Assembly: GCA_007449985.2 (NCBI GenBank)
Contig: VIIQ02000001.1
Location: 1-64,000, forward strand
Source of the DNA: Desmodesmus armatus
Lineage: Eukaryota > Chlorophyta > Chlorophyceae > Sphaeropleales > Scenedesmaceae
Reading direction: 5' to 3'
Length of the DNA: 64,000 nucleotides
Both the position numbers and the translations under genes were made by a program. The notes beneath the pieces are model-generated. The model worked only from the letters and a program-made list of their open reading frames with translations, ran no database searches and was not told the origin of the DNA. Below, piece by piece: positions 46,901 through 57,416 of the stretch (its first letter is position 1; every line of letters begins with the position of its first letter).

Positions 46901-47819
46901 AGTGCGCAACATGAAGTGCATGACATGCATGCGCACAGCCTTGTGCACAGCACAGAACAGCGGCATGCTGGGTCGCTCGTCCTCAACAGTTTCAGGCCCA
47001 TGCATGTGCCAGCCATGTCAAACATTTGTTGAACGCAGATACCTCTGATTGCTACAGCTCATGTTGTTTTGAGCTCGTAATCACTTCGACTAGTGGTGCT
47101 CATTGTCCTATACCCAGGCACCACCCAACCTGGCAAGACTGTTGCTCAGTGTGCGCACCTTTGTTTTGGTTTCAACTGACACATCCAGCTGCTGCACCCT
47201 CATTGACAGCTTTCCTGCAACCTCTTCGCCTACAGAACAGCACCCAACAACAGCTGCAGCTTCAGCAGACAGGGTTGGGCGAGCAGTGACTTGAGCATGT
47301 CAGGTGAATCAGAACCACATCCATCATTGAGTTTGCCAGCTGCCATCATGGCAAAACTCAAAGGGCCTGCACAGGTTACCAGCACACACTGGTACAGGCG
47401 ATGTCTCCTCCAGGAACCGTAAGATAGGTGGCTCTGGCACTCACAGCAAAGTGGGTTCAAGCAGTTGATGCCAGGGTTGGCCACGCGCTTGTACTGCATG
47501 GGACAGAAAAGGGCCAGCACCAGTCAGTATTCAACCAGCTCTGCTGCGGTCCTAGTCAGCGTGCGCTTTTTGAGGGCCCAACATCAACTTATTGAGAGAG
47601 CATGCTTTGTAACCATCATCAGGAAGCTACTCACCTTGCCACACTGGGTTGCGATGGAGGAGCAACACACAGGAAAGTGAGGTACAAACAACGGACAGCC
47701 AGCGTCAGCAGACTGAGACCTCCATGCAGCAGCCAAAGACCACCACATCAGCAGCCTACCTGCTCCACGAACCCAACTTGTCCCTGTGGTATGCAGGCAC
47801 AGCAGTTAACGTTCCCCAT
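43950..47819 (-). CDS. HIR: hypersensitive-induced reaction (HIR) protein, SPFH/band 7 family
   Basis: Exons: 47819-47760, 47643-47635 (9 nt), 47493-47445, 47229-47159, 46843-46766, 46496-46468, 46183-46123, 45809-45678, 45385-45363, 45129-45018, 44715-44617, 44176-44093, 43973-43950. Junctions are GT-AG and phases agree, giving 276 aa (plant HIRs are about 285). The start MGNVNCCACI has Gly2 for N-myristoylation and adjacent Cys for palmitoylation. The SPFH core is clear: VSVQYQVMGG, YVFDVVRATVPNIILDDVFT, FGYEILQALVTDIDPDPRVK, AAEAEAEATYLQGQG, ISRQRQ, AIIDGLRDSVAQFGDDM. HIR proteins form oligomeric scaffolds in plasma-membrane microdomains and in plants act in immunity and ion-flux responses. 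The last coding exon (ECVNREC) is the weakest part of the model. Confidence 0.9.
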
Positions 47820-48181
47820 CAGACCGGATTACAGCAGCACTGGAGGATCTGTTCTGGCGGGTGGTGGCAGTCTGTCTGGAAGACGGAGGGAGAGTTGATC
47901 TCTTAGATGTACTTGAATGAATGCATTATGCCAGGAATAGATTAGAAGAGTGGAACACACACGGATCGAACGTTTACGTTATTCCGGAACCACTGTTTGT
48001 GGTGTGGACGAAAGCCCTATCCCCAATCAAAGCCGTGTATCTCTTGACTTCTATCAGACTTCAGTTGCTGTGTTTCACGTGCGGCACGCCGATATCAAAC
48101 CAACAAGAGATCACCACTCCCTCCAAGTCCTTGTCAGCCAAACAGCACTGCTCAGCCCAATTTCTGATCTGCGGCGCCAAG
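47820..48181. promoter_or_regulatory. bidirectional promoter region between two HIR genes
   Basis: 362 bp separate the two divergent start codons. It must contain both 5' UTRs and promoters. No clear TATA box or shared palindrome was seen. Confidence 0.6.
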
Positions 48182-51100
48182 ATGGGCTGCTTTTGGTCCT
48201 GCCCCCATCAGGAGACTGTTGGCATCATTGAGGTACGTGCATGTGGTCCTGCATGTCCAGGATGCAGGAATGAATGCTGGCCCAACAGCGCAACGATGAA
48301 ACATATGGCGGGGTTGCAGAGGCATCAAAGAAAGTGCCAACCGCGGATTAAAAGAGCCATATCACAGCCAAAGAGCCATATCACCAGCCAAAGAACCAGC
48401 AGCTGCATAAGCACGTCGACATTTGCCAGGTCTCACTTCACACTCCCAGAACGCGCACCCCCATCACTCCTGTCACCCCCACCCTGTCTCCTGTGACCCT
48501 AACCCTTCAGAGCTTCGGCAAGTACAGTCGCATGGCGTACCCTGGCTGCAACTGCCTGATCCCATGTCTTGGAGAGACGGTGGCAGGCCAGCTGTCCCTG
48601 CGCGTGCAGCAACTGGAAGTGCGCTGCGAAACCAAGACCAAGGACAACGTAAGTGCCCTCAAGCTGGTGAATGGAACCAGCCCCCAAGGACGTGTCCTCA
48701 ATTTTTGTGCCACACCCTGCTTGACATGGGTTGTGCTGGGTATGGTGTTTCTCCCATGATGTGCCCTGACAGTTGCCAAGAGAGCTGGGCAGGCTGGGCG
48801 GGAATGTGCTGGCCCTGGAACGCTGCCTGGCCAGCACAGCAGGCAAAGGCATGCCCTACGCCCATCCTGCACCATGACCTGACGTGACACGTTACGCAAA
48901 GGCTCAAGCCTGCGCCACAGACACGCTCAAAATGCTGCCCGGTTGTGACTGCGCGTGCTGTGCAGGTGTTTGTCACCCTCATGGTGTCTGTTCAGTACCA
49001 AGTGAAGCGGGTGCTGCTGTATGAAGACGGCCCACCACCTGCCGCAGTAAGCAGGCTTGCCCTGAAAGCTTACCGGTGCCGCCTTAGCAGCGCACTTTAC
49101 TTCCCAATAGTCACTGCCATGGCATGTAACGCATCATCTGCTTGTTGGCAGGGGCCCGCTGGCTGCGTCGCATGCAGTGCAGCAGGGGTGCAGGACTGCT
49201 CCTCTGCCGTCGGCAGTTTTCACAAGCAGGAGTCCAAAGGCACGACTTGATTGGGTCTGTTCAGTTCCGCCTTGCACATTGCCGCCCTTCTAGCCGCACT
49301 TTACTCATGCAGGCTGCCCATTCACTGCTGCTGCTGCTGCTGAGCAGTTCTACAAGCTTACCAACAGCCACCAGCAGATCTCCTCCTACGTGTTTGATGT
49401 TGTGCGCTCCACAGTGCCAAAGATGGACCTGGATGATGTGTTCACTGTGAGACCATTGGCCTAGCCGTATCGCTCCGCACTGCTCTCAGCTCCAGTCGCT
49501 GCCACCGGCCACATGCCTCCGCAGTGCCCTAGGGACTTCAGCTGCAGCTACTGCAGCTGCATGCTAGCCCAATGCAGCCAGCATGCTGCACAGCACGTTT
49601 GGTACAAAGGTTTTGTGCACAGTTGCATCAGCAGCTTTTCTCTGGCTTGCAGTGTGCGGCTCAGCGCCGCTACTTATGACTGCTACTGCATGTGTTGGGG
49701 GTGTGTCTGTGTGTTTTTGGCCCTGCAGGAGAAACGTGCCATCGCTCAGTCCATCAAGGAGGTGGGCTGCCATGCTTGCCATGTCTCGGTGTACAGTGCT
49801 GCTCGGAACTGGAGCATACCTTCGGGTTGCATCATGCAATTGCACTTGCTGTGCCAGCGCCTGCGTCAGAGCGGTCCAGCACACCAGGCCCCCTGTAGGA
49901 GCTGGCGGTAGCTGTTCACAGCGCGTGCATGTGGAGATGTTCCTGCAGCACACCAGCAGCATGCACAAACAGTCGAGGTCCTGTCGCATACACACACAGG
50001 CATGGGTGTTAGCGGGGGTGGTGTTCCGTCTCCATCGCAGTGTGCAATTGCCTGCTGCATGTGCAGGAGCTGACCAAGTCAATGGCCATGTTTGGGTATG
50101 ACATTCTTCAAGCCCTGGTGAATGACATCGCTCCAGATGCCAAGGTGGGCCTGTAGCAGACGCCATGATGTCCCGACCCTGCACACTCTTAGACGCACAG
50201 AAGCTTAGAAGCTGTCGACCATGGGAACACTGACCAAAGTAGTACCTGACACCTCATCAGTGGCTGGCGCGCTTTCATGTTGGCGGCTGACCTGGTCTGC
50301 CCCCGTGTGCAGTTGATAAGACACAGGTTTGGACAGACCTTGCGTCTTCATGTTCACACATCAGGCCCTTGGCTCCCGGAGCTCAGCATGTGTCTGGCTG
50401 TGGTCTGCCTGGCTGGCTGTGTGTTTCATCTGAAACAAAGTAATACCCTCACATGTGTTTGCGTGTGTCCGTCATGCCACTGTGCTCCCTCATGACTTCA
50501 GGTCAAGGCTGCCATGAATGACATCAACGCAGCGCAGCGGCTGCGGGTGGCAGCAGCAGACAAAGCAGAGGCAGCCAAGATCAAGGTGAGTTACAGCACA
50601 GTACAGTACAGTAGAGTACAGTAGAGTAATTGGGGGACAGAGTGACGAACCTCGGCACTAGCCAGCGAGCCAAGATCAAGGTGGGTCACCCACTCCACGC
50701 CCTCACTGACTGCGCAGTGCCTAAACCTGATGGTGCTGTTGGGTTCGCCTGTGGTGCACCATACTTCATGCCAGCAGGCTGTGCCTGGTTCTTGAACATG
50801 GGGCTTGCTTGAGCATAAAGCCTCCATGCGGAAGGCCCACGTCGTGGGGGCACTGACAGCATGACACCATGCAGTGACCAACACAACATGACCCATGCGA
50901 GGGTAACAAATCGTATTGGTTGTTGCTGTGTGGTATTGCTGCAGGTGGTGAAGCAGGCTGAGGCTGAGGCGGAAGCCAAATACCTGTCGGGTGTGGGTGT
51001 GGCACGGCAGCGGCAGGTGCGGCTCTGTTGTTCGATACAGCTTGCTCCTTTATGGCGCAGCTGAGCCATTGTCACAGTACCTGCGCTCCACATGGTGCAT

Positions 51101-52596
51101 TACTGCTTGCAGCTGAGTTTGGCAGTCTGCAGTGGTGAAAAAGAGATGTCCTGGCAGCAAGATGTTCTAGCCGCCATTAAAGCAAAGTTTGTCATATCAA
51201 GTGCAGTCTGCAGCTTCATTTGAATCGGGCCAGGCATAAGCCCCTCGATTGGAGCAAGATTTTCAAGCATGCGTTGTCACGACATGGCAGGTGGTATGTA
51301 TCACCTTGGCTCATGCGCTGTGAATTTGCTGTTGTGCACCTGCGTGTTGTGTGCCTCTGTTGCCCCTGCAGGCCATCGTGACAGGCCTGCGGCAGTCTGT
51401 GAAGGACTTCCACAACAGCGTTGCGGGTGTGACACCACAGGACGTGCTGGAGCTGATGCTGATCGTGCAGTACTACGACATGCTGCGCGAGGTGAGAAGC
51501 AGCGACAGGCTGTACACACTCTGTTCTATGTGGTTACACGTATGGTTACGTAATGGGTGCACGAGCCCGTGTTGCTTGCGAGTCGATGATATGTGTGTGG
51601 GGGTACATGGCACTCAAGGTCATCCTCCTACACTGTCAAGCTTGCAGCTTGCATGCAGGAAGCGAGGCACGACATGGCTGTATGTGGGCACTCAGTGCCG
51701 TGCAGCTTGGCAAGGGCATAGGGCTGGAAGATGGTTTGCAGAGCAGCACTGACCAAGAACACCACCTGCAAACTCAGCACAATAGCGCTCCATGGGAAAT
51801 GAGAACACAGCTATGCAGGTCAGGGTAAAAGTGCGCGCGGCCCACACAGCCTCCCACCACATGTGCTCAAGCCTGTAGCTGCGGTACAGGAAGCCAAAGC
51901 CTTTGGCTGCCTATACCGCAGCTACAGGCCTGAGCGCATGTGGTGGGAGGCTGTGTGGGCCGCGCGTGGAGGTTCTGGGCAGGGATTCGGGGGTGTTTTG
52001 GGTTTTGGGCAGGGACTGGGAAAAGGGCAGGGATTTGGAGGTGTGCTTGCGCACGAGGCTCAGTAGTAGAGTAGTGTGTTAGCACAGGGAATACTTGTGT
52101 AGCTGGCATGTAGTCAGCATGACAATCACTGTTACTGTTTCTGTCACATGGTTCAGGTGGAGCCTGAACACCCCATAGGGAGCCAATGAGGCTCATGGGG
52201 CATCGGCATCATAGAACGCATCTGAATCACATGCAAGCAATGCTAGGAGGTTGTGTGTTTGTTGTGCAGGCATCCACAAACAAGGAACAACTCCTGGTCT
52301 ATCTCAGCTCCGCTAGTGTACACATGTTGTCTTTCGTGTGTGTTGCCACCTGACCTGAGAGACTGTAGTATGACAGGCCCTGCGAGGCACCCTCATGGGC
52401 CCTTGGCTCGCTGGCTAGTGCGGAGGCTCGGGATCCCCTTCCACAATTCCTGTACTGTACTGTGTTGCCCTGCTAGGTTGGTGCGCAGCAGAAGACCAAC
52501 ACCATCTTCACCCCCTCAGGCGAGGGTGATGCACTGGGCAACCTCAGGACACCCCTGCTGGAGGCAGGGGCTTGCCAGGAGATGAGCAGAACGTAG
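48182..52596 (+). CDS. HIR: hypersensitive-induced reaction (HIR) protein, second copy
   Basis: Exons: 48182-48232, 48511-48648, 48966-49046, 49345-49446, 49729-49761, 50067-50144, 50502-50585, 50945-51016, 51372-51491, 52477-52596; about 292 aa, phases consistent. The exon 4 start could be 49348 instead (two AGs after a CTG run). The start [10 protein letters not shown] carries Gly2 and Cys3 for dual acylation. SPFH-family text: [123 protein letters not shown]. The C-terminus ([17 protein letters not shown]) is specific to this copy. The two proteins differ widely, and their intron positions differ too, so the duplication is old. Hetero-oligomers with the neighbour are possible because HIRs multimerise, but that is inference. 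Confidence 0.92.
50593..50681 (-). repeat. SINE-like insertion after HIR exon 7 donor
   Basis: Between two near-identical copies of GCCAAGATCAAGGTGRGT (the exon 7 end with its donor, at 50571-50589 and about 50667-50685) lies an antisense element. It carries the GCTCGCTGGCTAGTGCCG core and a CTGTA-rich tail. The duplicated flank of about 18 bases fits a target-site duplication and also creates a second, decoy donor. Confidence 0.65.
51834..51966. repeat. long near-perfect foldback in HIR intron 9
   Basis: The arms of about 65 bases (51834-51899 and 51902-51966) are complementary with about four mismatches and almost no loop. The stem base is CGCGCGGCCCACACAGCCTC. This is the strongest hairpin in the window and lies in the sense intron of the HIR gene, as many Chlamydomonas miRNA precursors do. 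Confidence 0.85.
52388..52468 (+). repeat. short SINE-like repeat abutting HIR exon 10 acceptor
   Basis: CCTCATGGGCCCTTGGCTCG, CTGGCTAGTGC, GGGATCCCCTTCCACAATTC and a CTGTACTGTACTGTG tail end directly in front of the acceptor CCCTGCTAG at 52476. It is the sister of 35755-35833. Confidence 0.65.
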
Positions 52597-52822
52597 CTGC
52601 GTTTGCCAGTTGTAGCAGACTCCGTCTGCTTGCATGTTTGACCTACTTCAGCTGGGGTACGTGGTTGCTTGTGATTGTACGCAGTTCTGCGCTCAGCGCC
52701 TACAAGGACGATGCTGCCTGCACATTTGTATTGTACTGCTGTCTCAAGTATGATGGCTGTCCTGCACATTGACCATTGATTTGACTGACTCAACGGTTGG
52801 ATGAATATGTGAGCTGGCTGTG

Positions 52823-52827
52823 TGTAA
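52823..52827 (+). terminator. putative polyadenylation signal TGTAA
   Basis: About 227 bases past the + strand HIR stop codon, facing the convergent signal at 53068-53064. Confidence 0.5.
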
Positions 52828-53063
52828 CACAAGTTGATCTGTATCTGCCTTGAAAGGACATTACACCAGGAGGATACCTCCCGGGCTTTTACATCCTGCA
52901 CATACCCACACACTTCAGATCGCACTGCACCACATACATACGAAGTACAGGATCATCAACACTCCTCAGCCCTCAAGCCGGCCCAACCCCAGACTCAAAG
53001 GGCAAAAGCACAACCATGGCATAACAGCATGCCAGCAGCAAACCCAGCACATGTACAGAAACC

Positions 53064-53068
53064 TTACA
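53064..53068 (-). terminator. putative polyadenylation signal TGTAA
   Basis: About 126 bases past the stop codon of the isopropylmalate dehydratase gene. The two convergent poly(A) signals are only about 240 bases apart. Confidence 0.5.
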
Positions 53069-53193
53069 AGAAAGCGCAAGGCACGACCACCATCCACTGC
53101 TGACAAAACACCATCAACAAAACGATAGCGCGCAAGCACAGCAGCGGTAAAAGATATCCAGCACTGTCAGCTGACAGCCCCTGGATTCAGGCT

Positions 53194-56100
53194 TTACATG
53201 TACTCGCGGGGGTCGCACACATAGCCCTTCAGGGCACTAGCAGCAGCAGTGTAAGGGCTAGCCAAGTAGATCTGGCCCTCCTTGTGTCCCATGCGGCCAG
53301 GGAAGTTGCGGTTGGTGGTGGACACGCACACCTCTGGCTCGTTCATGCGTGCAAAGGTGTCGCGGGGCCCACCCAAGCAGGCTGCGCAGGAGGGTGCTGC
53401 AGGGGTGGTGCAACCAGCCTCATCAAAGATCTCAGCTGCGGTCTTGCCGTCGCAGCCGGGCACTGGCGTGGTGTACACGTCAGCCCACACCTGCGCAGCC
53501 CAAGCAGCATGCCGTGAGCAGACCAAAGGCGACACAGATTCAGTAAGCCATCAGCAGCAGCGAATAAAGCCAGGTTTGCTACATGGGTTGCCACATCTGC
53601 CTTGCGGCGGTAATGGCAGATGGGGCAGCCTGCTGATGTGGCACCACAACCCCTGTACAGCATGCCCTTTGGCATTGCGCGCGCTAGGTATGGCATTCTT
53701 GACGTTGCTGGACTAGTGCCACCCACCTTCTGCGTGGCTGGCACCAGGTATGTTGGGACCTTGACTTGGCGCTTGGCCCTGTAGAACAGCTTAGCTGCAC
53801 TTAGGAAGTCCTCAGTCTTGCCACCTGTGAAGCGCAACACAGAGACACACATTCAAGTACGGCCCAAACACAAGCTCCATCATAAAGCACAGCCCGAACA
53901 CAAGTTCTCCTTGACTTTGTGAGAATTTGATGAGTTCATAAACTTATCCTCGGTCTTGCCACCTGGGTGGCGCAATACAGAGACACAACACCACACAGCG
54001 AAGCACACATAACAGCAGTGTTTGAAAATCCTGGTAGGACTGTTCTTGTGAAGTTTCGCATGCACCTTCTGTGCTGACAACCTTACAGTGCATGCAACAC
54101 ACACAACGGATGCTCAGCAACAAGCAGGTACAGCAGTGGATGCCTTGCCTACACAACAGGCCCAGGTCCAGTTTCCAGACCCACAGATCACATGCTGTGT
54201 GGCATATGGACTATAAGATATGGTCAACATAGTGAAGTTTGTTGAGGGCCGGAAAGGCCTGACCAAAGGTTGGTCAGTATCAGCAATCCAACAACTGCGC
54301 AGCAAGGCACGCCTGACACCCAGACAGCAGCTCATGCCAGCGCCGCCGCTGCCAAAGAGATTGTGTGGGTTGGTCTGGTGTACCAGTCCTCAACCGTCCT
54401 GGTTGGGTACTGAAACACCACACTGGTCCCTACAATCCATGTGGCATTGTCGGCAATGGCAGGAGCTGCTTGAGTGCTGCCTTACTCAGAATGCATTACT
54501 CTTGATGCCTTAGTCAAGACCGTTCCACTACAGGCCACACGCAAACACAGGCTGTACAGCAAGGGCTGTTGCTGCCTGTCGATCACTGTGACTCCAACAC
54601 TGTTCGAATCACAGTGACTGTGATTCGAAAACAGCAACTGGAACACTGCAAAACTCCTCTCCCCCACCACCACAAGATGAGGGGGGGGGGGGGTGCAGCG
54701 GTGGGGTGCGAGAGTGGGGTACCACACCATTCTGGCCCCTACCTGTGCAGCTGCCGATGTAGACACGGTCGATCTTCACGTCGCTGCACTCGCGAGCTGT
54801 CTTGCGGTTGTCTGGCGAGTGAGGGGCGGCAACCAGGGGCTCCAGTTTGCTCACGTCCCACCTGCAGCAGCAGATGGCGACAGCGGGACAATTCATACAG
54901 CTGCCGACGCAGGCAGATGCCCACAGCAACGCCATGCAAGCACACTATACAACATCCCACCCGCAATCACTCGCAGTCAGCTCAGAAGCTTGCACCAGCG
55001 TCGAGCAGACGTCCCAACCACAAACAATGAGACACATGTTGCATACTTCCAGCCTACAGCTGTCAATCTCTCTCTGCCTCCGTCTCTCTAGCATCCCCCC
55101 CCCCCTCGGCCACTCAATTGCAGTCTGCACAGAGGCTTGCGTTGGCGTTCGTGTACACGAGCTCGTAAGCCTCGCTGGTGCGGGCACCCACCCCAGCCCC
55201 CTTACCCGTATTCAGCTCGGTGTCACGCGCTATGTCTCTTTAGCAACAAGCAAACGCGGAGTTGTGTGTTTCCCGCCGCACTCTGTCTCTCCAGCACGGC
55301 CATGCCGCCCCCCCCCCCCCCCCCCCCCGCGCAAGAAAGGGCTCGCTTACTTGTAGTCCGCGCAGAAGCTTGCGTTGGCGTCCGTGTACACTGGCTCGTA
55401 CGCCTCGCTGGTGCGGGCATTGACATAGTCAAAGGTGGTCTGATCGGGTGCGATGACACCGTTCTTGCCTCCCGCCTCAACCACCATGTTGCAGATGGTC
55501 ATGCGCTCATCCATGTTCATGCCCTCAATGGCAGTGCCTGCAGACAACAGAACACATCATCATCAAAGTCCGCCCCATGCCGTGCTGACGTCAAAATTCC
55601 ATCTCCCACTGCCCCGCACCTACACCTACTGATGATGTAACATGCATCCAAAGGGAACGGCACTCCTGGCCACACCTTGCAATGTGATGGCGCGATAAAA
55701 CAGGAATCCAAACTTTCCATCATCATGTCAAACAGCTCACACCATCCTCGCTCCCCCCAATGCTGCATGCTTACCTCCAAACTCCATTGCCTTGTATGTG
55801 GCACCAGCAACACTGATCTCACCAATGATCTGTGACACACAGCAACACCACAACACACCACAGCATGTGAGGGGAAGGTGTGCATCAACAACCAATGTAT
55901 GCTGTGCCGTGGCATGCCAAGAGGCAGGGCTAGTCAAACTTACACAGCCCTGCACTCATCCGCTGCTGAGTAGTTGCCCACCAAGGTATCTTGCAAGAAG
56001 CCAACAGCACATGCATGCGAAGAACTCAAATACATTTTGCTGTTCCGTTGTTGGAACAGCATCAATTACAAGCACATCTGCAAGGCAGCACCCCATGTCT

Positions 56101-56709
56101 TGCCATAAATTTTATGATTTATTATTTTGTCAGATCTTGCCAAGGCTCACCTGCAGGATGAGGTCCTTGGCCAGCAGGTACTCAGGCATCTCACCATCCA
56201 TCACAAAGCGCATGGTGGGGGGAACCTGCAGCACAGCACAGCACACCACAGCACAGCACAGCACAGCACACATAACACCAAGTTTGAACACCAATTGCAC
56301 GCAAGCCTTGCAGCCAGGCACTTGCTTCAGCAGGCACTTGCTTCAGCAGCACTGCAGCATTGTTCAGAGCCTTGCAACCTCTGTGGACAGGCAGTCTTGA
56401 TGAACTGGACCATACTCAACACAGCAAGCATTCACGTCCACCCGATTAGGGACTCAAAACCTGCCCTCACCTTGATGAGCAGCTTGCCTGTGCCCAGGAT
56501 GAATCCTGCGTCAGTGTTGCCCACACCCGTGGCAAACTGACCAAAGGCTCCTGCATTGCAGGTGTGGGAGTCAGTGCCAAACAGCACCTCGCCAGGCTTG
56601 CAGTGGCCCTCCTGTAATGGCAGCAGCAGCAGCAGCAGCAGCGTGAATTGCAGGTGTGGGAGTTAGTGCCAAACAGCACCTTGCCAGGCTTGCAGTGGCC
56701 CTCCTGTAA

Positions 56710-56740
<31 letters not shown>

Positions 56741-56807
56741 GTGATTTGCAGGTGTGGGAGTCAGTGCCAAACAGCACCTCGCCAGGCTTGCAGTGGCCCT
56801 CCTGTAA

Positions 56808-56857
<50 letters not shown>

Positions 56858-56938
56858 TGAATTGCAGGTGTGGGAGTCAGTGCCAAACAGCACCTTGCCA
56901 GGCTTGCAGTGGCCCTCCTGTAATGGCAGCAGCAGCAG

Positions 56939-56972
<34 letters not shown>

Positions 56973-57039
56973 GTGATTTGCAGGTGTGGGAGTCAGTGCC
57001 AAACAGCACCTCGCCAGGCTTGCAGTGGCCCTCCTGTAA

Positions 57040-57089
<50 letters not shown>

Positions 57090-57250
57090 TGAATTGCACG
57101 TGTGGGAGTCAGTGCCAAACAGCACCTTGCCAGGCTTGCAGTGGCCCTCCTGTAATGGCAGCAGCAGCAGCAGCAGCAGCAGCGTGATTTGCAGGTGTGG
57201 GAGTCAGTGCCAAACAGCACCTTGCCAGGCTTGCAGTGGCCCTCCTATAA

Positions 57251-57285
<35 letters not shown>

Positions 57286-57380
57286 TGAATTGCAGGTGTG
57301 GGAGTCAGTGCCAAACAGCACCTCGCCAGGCTTGCAGTGGCCCTCCTGTAATGGCAGCAGCAGCAGCAGCAGCAGTTGTT

Positions 57381-57416
<36 letters not shown>

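Noticed and set aside
47921..48496. 191-codon + strand frame with a zinc-finger-like CPGCRNEC...HQRKC run
   Set aside because: It overlaps the HIR start exon in another frame and lies in its 5' UTR and first intron. A transposon relic is possible but unsupported.
56663..57099. Long Ala-, Cys- or Leu-run open frames
   Set aside because: Produced by CAG/CTG tracts of the exon 7 array.
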